A DNA stretch of 64,000 nt, taken from Dromaius novaehollandiae. Taxonomy: Eukaryota; Chordata; Aves; Casuariiformes; Dromaiidae. The notes under the pieces were generated by a model. That model searched no databases. It saw only the letters and a list, made by a program, of their open reading frames with translations, and was not told the DNA's origin. The translations under genes were made by a program, and so were the position numbers. Shown in pieces: positions 51,077 through 61,100 of the stretch. Location of the stretch: assembly GCF_036370855.1 (NCBI RefSeq), contig NC_088099.1:139169017-139233016 (forward strand), written 5' to 3'. Numbering within the stretch: position 1 is the stretch's first letter; each line of letters begins with the position of its first letter.

Positions 51077-54000
51077 CCTTGCTGCAGAGCAGGGATTGAA
51101 CCAAGCGCTCACAACATATGCACACCCTGACCGTCGCAGGGACAAAGCCCATCTTTCTTATCCACGATGAATATTTTACGAAGTGGAGCAGCTCTGAAAG
51201 GCGAGCAGAGACACACACATGCAGCGAGGAGGAGAACTGTACTTCTTACGTGAGCAGTGAAGCCCCCCGCAGCACAGTGTGCACCGTGGCTACCTCCCGT
51301 CCAAAGGGTGTCAAGCAAATTCAGCTTGACCCTGATGTGAAACTGGAACAACAGCAAAAATAGAAGGATAAACACTTTTGCAGGCAGGCAACAACATCTT
51401 GCAATCATACCGATGTGCACGAAGTCAAAGGCAGAGGAGCAGAAAGATTTTGCTCCCCGAACAGAAGCAAGGAGAGATTTTTTCAATGACGTGGGGAATG
51501 TGAAGACAAAAAGCTTGAAAATGTAGGTACACTCTTTCACATCTGCACATTAGAAACCATTTTGACCCGTAGCTTTTTTGTATATGAATGTGCCAAAAGG
51601 GCCCAAACCTGAGCCAAGCAGTAATATGAAAGCCAGTCAACACAGAGACTCACAGGATGCCTCTTTCCCCCAGATCTGCAGGCTGCGCACAGTGCTGGGA
51701 CGTGACAAGCAGAGGAGAAGCAACCGTTAACTGGGAGGCCTTTACGGATGACGATTAGCATAACAAGCAGCAGGCCTAACACATCTGCCATCTGGCCACT
51801 GCTGAGTGTTATGTAAAATAGTAAGTCATGAGGAAATTAATTTGTTAGTGGTAAATTATGTTATATTGAATTAGCAAGCTACATTTTATAATACTGCATG
51901 CCAATGACAAAACATTGCATGAGCTCCTGCATTTCCTTTTAAGACACACAAAAGCACCTGCTCTTTCTCACTGCCTGTTTTCTAGTCATTATTATCTTCA
52001 AGCTGTATTAGTCATCTTGCCTCAACGTTTACCTGATGTGACTGCACGATTCCCTTGTTATTTCTCTTCAACATTTTCTGTCCACCATGTATTGACCTTC
52101 TGATTCAGCTGCACGGTCCATCTTCTTTCCACTTTCCTTCCTCAGATAAATCACTATACGACCAGTTCCCGCTGTCCTTGCCCTTCCTCCCCTTCATTCT
52201 GTAGTCAGGTTGTCCACATCCCCCTCCCTCTTTTTTAATGAAATCACCTTCAATGCTTAGCTTCGTTTCGCCAAATCGATTGGAAAAGACACTCTTCCCA
52301 AATCCTGAATAGATGAACTTCCTCCACTTCTTTGACTAGGCACCAGCTAATTACATTTCCAGGACCTTTATCTTGTCCTGGGAGGTCACGTCCCCAAACC
52401 AGCTTTTTCTAGAGAGTACCAGACTTGTGGGCCATTAAAAACAGGCTTTTTCCAGCCTGGGGATCTGTTTGTCACAGGGAGCCATTAGCTGGTAATTCTT
52501 GCGGGGGAGCGGGAAGCCCGGGAGAGCCACAGCCTAATTCCGTGGCTTTTTCCTTTGCAACCGGACGCGTGCTGGTGCTGCCCTTGCCGGGTAGTGTATC
52601 AGTGCTAATCCGCAGCTGGCCGAGTGTGCCGCAGCCATTCAGGAGAAAACAAGGGAGAATCTTTCATCAGTGGATTATGTGGGGTTTTAGATAAGAGGAT
52701 CTTGAAGCCCATGAAATTCTTCAATACATTTCTTCATCTGGAACGATAGATCAGATTGCCTTTCCTACCCGTTTAACCTATTTCTGAGCTGATAGGCTCA
52801 GCTTCATATTCCTGCCGTATTCTTCTACAGCCTCCAAATGTCTTGCCCAGGCGGAAGGGCGGCTTGCAAGGAAATATGCAACTGCTAGGTAACAGGCCTT
52901 TGCAGCAAACTTTAGAAGAGTGGCCAGAGATTCGTGTACTGCTGAATAAAACTTTTATTTAGCGTTTACGTAGCTTTTAGAAAGCTTTATTTTTATTATT
53001 TGTGTAGCTATTAGAAAGTCCCAGACACTTTCAGTCATGCAATTCAGCGCTGATGCAGCCAAGGTGCCAGCTTCCCAGATATAAAGACAACTTCATTTTT
53101 TTTCAAATAAAATTAATTTATTCCTTCCTGCATGAGTCTGTTTTTCCTGTGGGGAACAGAAGGTAGCTAGAGTAACTGAGAAGCAAATAGGAAAACAGCC
53201 TTTGCCTACAAATTAGTTACCACTGGCTTCTCTGTTCCCAAATGGCCATCAGTTGACTGTGGGTCAGGAGGAAATACAGCAATTTGGGATTATACAAGGA
53301 TAAAACAGAATTATCCTCGTGAGCTGATGATATGTCATCATATATTACAATTTGTGGATATGGATTTGGACTGGGATTGTGGAGGCAAGGTTCAGCATAT
53401 CTGGCAAATAATTTACAACGTAAAATGATTGTCTTTATTGAAGAATATCTCCATCTAGACAGAATTAGGACAAATAAACCCTGGTGATTTATAGGTTACC
53501 ACAGCAGTCAGCTTTGCGAGAGGAGGCAGTAGACTGGGTTTTATGTACTTTATGTGCTGCTGTTACAAGTCTACAGCATACCCGTGACGAACTGCATGGG
53601 GGAGGACCCGGGGCACCATGGGCACAAAAAGCATCGCCCCAGTTGCCTCCCCGCAGCGTTTGCTGTGCCTGGGTGCAGGGAGGAGTAGATCCCAAGACTG
53701 TTTAGCCCAAAGTGTATTTGTCCTGGGGGCTGGAAGGTAAGGATACTCTTGCTGTTGAAGGATTGAAACATTTCCCTGAGGACTACCAGTTCAGCCCACC
53801 ACCACAGTGTCAACTTGCTGCTTTAGGTAGCAGTTCTTCACCTCCCTTTTCAACTCTGTGCTCTTTCAGGTTAGCAGTCAGTTGTAAACATCAGCACATG
53901 ATAAGGAGAGACATTGTCTACAAAGTATAACTGGAAAAATACAAACTTTAAGTCCGCTTGCAATAAAAGATAATGTGTGAACGGTGTATGATAAGGCCAT

Positions 54001-54588
54001 TAAAATGCCCATGTTCCAAACTGTTGTGCCTTCCAGGGACAGACCAAGCACAGCAGGTAAGAAAAATAATGGTATTGCTGATGAGGCTTTGGTTTGGCTT
54101 TCTGGGGACAAGTCCCCCGATGCCTCTGCTTATGGTAATTTTTACTGCCGTTAAGTGAACGGAAAGCGAGATGTTTTACAGGCAGGGACAGTTCATTGCA
54201 GGTTGTGAAGCTGCAGAGAATTAAGATAGGAAGAAAGAAGAAAACTGCTTGGGCCATTTGAAAGCAGGCATCGCTCAATCCCATGCTTGAAGTGCTGGGG
54301 AAAGCAGTGGAAGGAGTTCTCTTTTGTGGAGGTGGAGGAGGAAAAAATGTGGGCAAAGCAAAGGCTGCTTGCTATACCATAGGGAAACATTTTCCTTTCT
54401 TTTGAAAAACATGGTGCTCTGGCTCCACAGAACAGGAATATCGAAACCAAGATAAGCCACAAATGCAATACTCCATAAATTACTTTTAAAAATCTTTTTA
54501 ATGAAGAAATAATTCCATTCCAAAATATAGACACACAATTAAATAGTTTAATCACTTCAAAATATAACATGTCCCCAGTAGGTTCCAA

Positions 54589-54600
54589 CACACACACACA
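54589..54600. repeat. short (CA)n run
   Basis: Twelve bases of CA repeat, inside the presumed 3' UTR. Confidence 0.8.
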
Positions 54601-57355
54601 AAACAATACTTAACAGCAATACAAAAAAACCCATACAATAGCAGTTCTGTTACAATACCAATGAATATTGTGACATCTTTTGTGTCTCTGTATCTGTCTC
54701 AAGTGGTGTCAAGTACAGTAGTTTTAAAAATGTCTTACAGTTAGTAGCCTCAAGATGTAACTCTTCATACATTTTTCTTTTGGTTCAAAGGTAAAAATGC
54801 CCTTTGTCTTCAGGACACAGTGGACTGCTTGTTGTTCACAGCTCCGTCTGCTGAATTGAACCAATGTGATTACAGCAACCTGAGGTTGCAATATTTACAA
54901 GGTCTATCTACAGTAATTGCCAAGAACCAATAAGGATGGGAGAAGATGACCAAAAGTAAAGGCAGACACATTTATGATAAATTATGATGTAACAATTTGG
55001 CTCATGCATATAAGAAAATACATATTATATCACAACAAAGGCCACATACCTTTTAATGCAGTTTAGTTAACATTACTACTTACAGACAACCCATTCTCCA
55101 CCTTCGCTTTGGACATTCAAGAACCCTATCCATCTTCACATCCCTGTCTCCTGATTCCAAACCACTGATTTCCCTCCAGTGACAGTAAACCACTCGGAGT
55201 TTTGACTGCTGTGGTGAGCCATTTGTAGTTAAGAAAAGGCCTACACCCGGGACCTCTTCTGTAACTGTTTCAATGACCGCAAACCACAACCAAAATAATA
55301 TGCAACAAGCAGACAAAGATCAGCTGGGCTAAAATGCAGCCAGCTGAACAGTTGGAAAATGCTTAAAATAGATATTTGGAGAGCCGAGTAAGAGGTGCTT
55401 CATCTCAGAGCTCCAGGGCATAAGGGACCTAGATCTTTGCTGTGAAGTACCTTGCTTACCCCAGCCTGAGAGAAAAGCACTTGATCTGTCAACTTTTTTC
55501 ATTACTCCTAGTCCAGAAGCCCTTGCAATGGATTTATTTATTCTATTGCATCTATTTTAAGCATAGCGATAATGAGCACACAGACATTAGGATGATGGAA
55601 GGGAGATATTACTTTGGGTACAGTTAAACATGACATGAGTTGAATTAGTCAGCCTTTGCATGTAGCTGTGTTCTAGCTTTTTTTTTTCATCTTTGTTCAG
55701 GAAATGCTTGACTGGAATCCTGAGCTGACAGCCACATCTATGACTTCACTGGAGGAGTTTTAATGTGGAGTGCTAGGCACTAGTGGAGGCTCACTCATTC
55801 CTGAGAGGAGGTTGTAGGAGAGGGCATCAGAGGGTATGGTGCCTGCCTTGCCAGGATGGCACATACCCCAGAAGCAAGGACCAGTGATTGCAAGAATGAA
55901 AAGCTTATGTGAAGATATCTGGATGCTTTAGTATCAATTTGGATGTCTGAGACCATGTCTAGATATGCATGGAGATGTGGACAAGAGACCTGCATAAGTA
56001 ATAATACAATATGAAAGTGAAAAATGGTAGCTCTTTCATACAGATATTCATTCCCTAACACATAGTGCCCAGGGAAACAGTCAAGAGCCTAGAGAATGCA
56101 TGCAAATGGCAAGTGAAATTACTGGGTTGAGCTACATAGCAATCTAATGTAAATACGGCAGCATACATCCTAAGATGTATGTAACCATGAAACACAGGAC
56201 AGACCAACACATTTTAACCTGCTTTAGATGAGTATCTCATCACTTACTGTAGGCAGACTGTGCTGGTGGAATATCTGTACGCAACACTAGTGTTTTCAGG
56301 GCTGCTAGACAGTGTCACTTCAGGGTAGCCAGATACTGGAAGCCGTATTATTCTGTTGGCGTAGTAATATAACCTTAGCACAGAGGTGGTCCCAAGGTAA
56401 CATACTGTGCTTCTCAATAGGGCTGCGCAGCCAGCACATAACATTTCACTGCTGTTGCTGTCCTGCTCCTGGACTAGCTCTAATTCTAGCTCTAATGTAC
56501 CTGGACCAGCTCTAATTTCGCTGCACGGCAGTGCAGGTGTGATCTTAATTTCCAAGCAATATCCTGCGTGGAGGATATTCCAGCTATTTTGTGTCAATCC
56601 CTGCTCAGAACTACCTGCAGATCTGTAGTGACAGCAGGGCAAACACCTTTTAGCTAGCAGGCTCACTTCAAAATCCAAAATGGCCAGATTAGTCCCCTTT
56701 CTCCAGAAATTCTGTTATGCTCAAAAGTTACTAAAATGGACAAAACTTCAATTCTGCAACTGTATGCCTGTTCTTTCAAAAAAATCCACCGCTATTCTTG
56801 TGCTTTTCACTGATAGCTAATTCTCCATCCAGCTCTGAAAGACAGTCTCACTACACATTTCCAAGAGTGCATGCAGAACATCTGGTGGCTGGCTAAGGCA
56901 ATACACATTCGGAAATAAAAAGAAAATAGTCGCAAGCGCACTTTAAGCCTGTACATTTAAAGCTGAAGGCCTCAAAAATAACATAATGAAGTGGGGAGTC
57001 AGAGGAGCAGGGGAATGGAAAGAGCCGATTTGTTGAACACATGCTTACTAAAGCTAAAACATCAATGAAACAATACCATGGAAGATTATACATAACATCA
57101 GTCAGTTCAGGGATCTTATGGCACCTGTGGTTTATAAACAGCTTTAGCAACGAGTATTTCAAAACATAGTTCACAGTTTTAAGAAGATCTGTGCTGATTT
57201 AAAAACTAGATTCTATATCATTTGAATGTCACCTTTTGTATATGATATCTATTTGGAAAAAAAAATATTTACACTAACTTCTATGGCTGATTTGTTAGAT
57301 TATTTTGAAAGAAAACATTCCTAAGTTACACATTAGCCCTAAATTAGAGAGGCTT

Positions 57356-57390
57356 TTTATTATTATTATTAATTATATTATTATTATTTT
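57356..57390. repeat. (TTA)n microsatellite
   Basis: Interrupted TTA units (tttattattattattaattatattattattatttt). On the minus strand its edge supplies an AATAAA that could act as a proximal poly(A) signal about 500-600 bases after the stop codon. Confidence 0.85.
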
Positions 57391-57858
57391 AGTACATTTT
57401 GTATAAGTCTATTAAAAGACTTGCAAACAAATTGCAAATATAGTCTGGTACTTTGTTTTTGGGCTACTAGATATATACACTCAGGAGTATAATCATTCAG
57501 TGTTAAATGCATAACTGTAGCTTTTTATCTTTTCTGTGGAAAAAATGTACAGTGTATAGTAAACCGATCTACTAAAATCTCAAAGTATTCAGAAATCAAA
57601 TTTCTATCTATAAACAGTATTGTCATTGTAAACTGAACAGGTTCAATATCATGTGCAAAGGGTTTATGTGAGTTATTAATACTGCCATTATTTGTAACAG
57701 CAGTACATACTTCAGTCTGTGTTCTTCACCGGTAATGAGCCATGTTACAGCAGATGTAGCTAATATAAGTTAGCTTTAAACAAAAGTCTTTTTGTCAAAA
57801 CACACATCTACAAACTACAACTCTTAGAACAAAAGTACTGTGCTACAGTCCTCAAAAC

Positions 57859-58041
57859 TTAGTTATTTGAATTTTTTGTCAAGAGACGCTGCACCTGTTG
57901 GTTCCATTCCTCTGTGAAGTTTGCAGCTAAGTTTTCTTCATCATCTGTCCGAAAGCAGCTCTCCTCATCATCAGTTCTTACGTAGCTCTCGTTGTCTGTC
58001 TGACTGCAGCTTGCCTGTTGAGAAATGTTTAGGGACACTTT
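57859..58041 (-). CDS. alternative acidic C-terminal frame (frameshifted or alternative)
   Basis: In another frame of the same exon, directly after a TAA at 58044-58042, 60 codons are open to a TAA at 57861-57859. They include SQTDNESYVRTDDEES, then FRTDDEENLAANFTEEWNQQ, then VQRLLTKNSNN. This has an internal near-repeat (RTDDEES, RTDDEEN), a tryptophan and balanced amphipathic composition, all typical of genuine protein. There is no ATG, so it would have to be reached by a frameshift or another splice. A one-base length change in the five-T run (plus strand 58039-58043) would join the two frames. Possible causes are a sequencing error, a polymorphism or true alternative processing. Confidence 0.45.
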   Translation of the reverse strand, partial: KVSLNISQQASCSQTDNESYVRTDDEESCFRTDDEENLAANFTEEWNQQVQRLLTKNSNN

Positions 58042-58171
58042 TTACAAAGAGTGCTGGTTTAAGATGCCGCAACTGTGTGCACCTATGCACACTGATAGAG
58101 CGAGTAAAGCCTCTGCGTGCTGCTTTATTGAGACGAAGAAAGAATAGCTGGCCAATTCTTTCAGTTATCAC
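57971..58171 (-). CDS. membrane protein terminal exon, basic tail (spliced frame)
   Basis: The acceptor ttaatttttttttcag is followed by gtgataactgaa. Only one frame is open at the junction, and it is the one required by the phase-0 end of the previous exon. It reads VITERIGQLFFLRLNKAARR, then GFTRSISVHRCTQLRHLK, continues through PALFVKSVPKHFSTGK and stops with TGA at 57973-57971 after 66 codons. The tail is strongly basic. The last part of this frame, after about residue 42 of the exon, looks less protein-like than the overlapping second frame, so the true C-terminus is uncertain. Confidence 0.6.
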   Translation of the reverse strand: MITERIGQLFFLRLNKAARRGFTRSISVHRCTQLRHLKPALFVKSVPKHFSTGKLQSDRQRELRKN

Positions 58172-61100
58172 CTGAAAAAAAAATTAAAAAGTGGAAAAGC
58201 CGTTCTACCTAGATGAGCCCTAGGTATTTAAGCTGTAAATTGAAATTTACAGGGCACTTGGGAAGTTGGAAAGTCCTCTTAGCATGGGTGAGAAGACTGT
58301 TCTGTGCTCTGCACATAGGATACTGCACAAATTGGGTCTGCACTAACACAGATTTGCAGATGTTCCCACTTTCCCTTCTATTTCAGCCTTCCAAGTTGGT
58401 CTATAAATAGATTATTAGTAGCCAAACCATGGATTATTCCCCTTTAACACAGAAAGTCCAACTACTCGGCAGTCACTCACCATCTTCCCACCATAAGCCT
58501 TGCCTCGGGTGTAAATGTCTCACCCTTAATTTACATGCTTGGGTATATTTTACTTCGTATGTCTAAAAAGAAATTGAGTTTCTTAAAAGAATAATTCTGG
58601 GTGCTATAGCCCATAAACAGCCTAATCTTCTGGTGCACCAGCTTCTCTTTGGTGCTTTTCCATATCCTGAAGAATCAAAAAATATCTTCAGTTTCTAGAA
58701 CTGGAGACTCCATTTGGTAATGGAAAATGTTTGATAAACAATTACTGCTCTTTCTCAGAAGTATGTGAGGGTTTACATTGAGGTAATATTGCAAACCTTT
58801 TCTTTTGGAATATTCATCTTAGGGGCACTGTTTTCTCATCCTGTTTGCACATCTGACCCTTTCAAAGTTAAGGAGCTCATCCTTTTTCTCTTGAACCATC
58901 TCAGACAGAGAACCAATTTGTATTGCATGAGATCTGATAACAATAGAAAAGACCAAATTCTACTGACATAGATTCTCTTCTACTCATTTCTGGTGTAAAC
59001 CTGGTCTATAAGACAAGAGATGAAATGTAAATAGCTTTAGCAAAAAAGAGCTAAATTAAATCCGATGAATCAAGAAAGGTCAGGTAGTTTAGCTTGCTTC
59101 TCCTTCCTGACATTATTTGATTGTATTAATTATTCAAGCAGAGATGTTTCCATCAAATTCCTTCAACATCTATGGTATGATGATCTTAATTTAGTATCTC
59201 CTTGTGTCAGGCAGTTAAAAAAGACCTAGCGTTAACATTTTATTGATAAATAAAAAGGAAACATTCAGAGCAAATATAACGAGAGGTTAACAAAAAATTC
59301 TGAGGTACATTTGAGTAAGTATTTTTTAAAAATCTGACATGCATCTGCATCAGTTAAGTCTGCAAACTAATTTGGAAATCTTAGCAAAGGAACATTTGGC
59401 CCTTCACAATTCAGCCAAAACATGAAAATAAAAGGCATGGAAGAGGTCATTTCTAAGCTGTGTGACACTGATTTTTTTATTTAATCAACTTAAAGGGTAT
59501 GTAAATATAGGTACATCTCATATTTCTTGATGGTATCATTATAAGCTGCAAAAGCAAAATAAGACTGGCTTGTGAAATGCTGGATGCATTAAGATGCATA
59601 GATGGTATTGCTAAATATCTGTTCTTTTTCTAACTTGCTGGATAAATTACTTATCTTTGCTGAGTGTGGAGAGGGTTATTCTAAATTCTCTCAAGGATTC
59701 TTTCTCTTCCACACCCAGCAATGGGATGGAAAGATTTTCTTACAAGAAATAATGGGTGCTAATGAACCTCAGAACTCTAGATTCACTGTAGCAATTTGGA
59801 AGTGCCAGAATTAATTCCAAGATTCAAGTGATTTGTCATGTCATAAGACTGTTTCTTGGCTCTTTAGTATTTACAGCTTAATCCAATTGTTTTTCTTTGA
59901 TACTCATCATTCAGTGATTTCCCAAAAAATCCCTATTTGTATAATTTAAAAATTAAATTCACAAAATAAAAGCTTCTTCATCCTAGTTAACTTGATCACA
60001 GTGCATTTGCACCTTTTGTGGTACATGCTAAGAAGAGGAGGACTTAAGTAGAAAGAAAAAGAGAAAAAAGAAAATACAGCTGACTGAATTCTGTAGCAGA
60101 AATTTTGGAAAATTACTGTGCTGTCAGCCTTTTCTTATTTTCAAATAGAATTGTCCACATAATGCTGTTTTCTTATGTACTTCTTAAGAAAACAAAAAAA
60201 AAGACACTGGATCATTTGGTTTTGCCAGTAGAGAATGCGTTATAGATGTGATTCTGCCTAGCGCCTGTATCCGACTTCTTCAGCACAGCATCACTGACTT
60301 TTATGAAGAAGAGGCTGAGGAAACTATGCTTGCTTAGGCTGAGGCAGAGGAGGCAAGGGGGAGGATCAGTCAGCAGCTATTTGAATGGTAGCTACCAGGA
60401 TAACAAAGCCGAAATCTTGGTAGTGCTGGAGGATACAAGAATGACAAATAGCACAAATTGCATTTTGGGAGGTTCAGGTTGGACATCAGAAAAAAAACTC
60501 ATGAGGAAGGTGACACGGCGCTGGAGCAGGTTGCCCAGAGAGGTGGTGAAACTTCCATCTATGAACGTTTTCAAGCCTTTGCCAGACAAATCCATGGCTG
60601 ATACGGTCTTATGGTGGAGCTAGTCCTGTTTCAAGTGGGAGACTGGACCAGGTGACCTCCAGGGATCCCTGCCAACCATCATGTCTGCAGGTCTGCGATT
60701 GCCTGAGCGCTGGCATGAGGCCTGTGCGAGGAGTGAACCGCAGTGCCTGAACAGCTGAAAATGTCAGTGGTCAGTGAATTGCATACTAGCTCCAAAATCT
60801 TATTTCCTTCCCGGAAAAAACCCCAGAAATGTAGGTCAATTGGGTTTTCACAGCCCTTTAACAAATCATCTGTCACACTGTGTCCCGTGGCCAAACAAAC
60901 AGCCCTTCCCACAGAGACATACTAGGCAGACTGCACTGACACCATGAGCTCCCAAGACCCATGGGTTTTCTCACCTGAACTGTGGCAATCAGAATCATTG
61001 TCGGTAAAAACATGAAAAGGGATTTTGGGATTTTGGAGAAAAGCAGGAATATGAGAAGAAACATTATTGTGCTACTCAAAAAGATTTCTGTCCTGGAAAA

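Larger units (their letters stand above)
41734..54479. other. intergenic DNA, no gene recognised
   Basis: No exon is supported on either strand. The longest open frames (203 codons at 43141-43752 plus, 184 codons at 43128-43682 minus, 138 at 48212-48628 plus) each overlap a long frame on the other strand and sit in locally GC-richer DNA. I treat them as chance. The interval at 49.2-49.8 kb is moderately GC-rich without being a CpG island. Simple and tandem repeats are listed separately. Confidence 0.5.
54480..57858 (-). other. probable 3' UTR of the membrane protein gene
   Basis: An AT-rich stretch directly after the last open frame of the terminal exon, with no competing exon. Minus-strand poly(A) signal candidates are AATAAA at 57361-57356 (at the edge of a TTA repeat), overlapping AATAAATAAA at about 55542-55533, and ATTAAA at 54502-54497. 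The distal end is set by that last signal and is uncertain. The UTR could stop earlier. Confidence 0.45.

Noticed and set aside
60303..60623. 106-codon plus-strand frame
   Set aside because: It lies within the intronic CR1 fragment.
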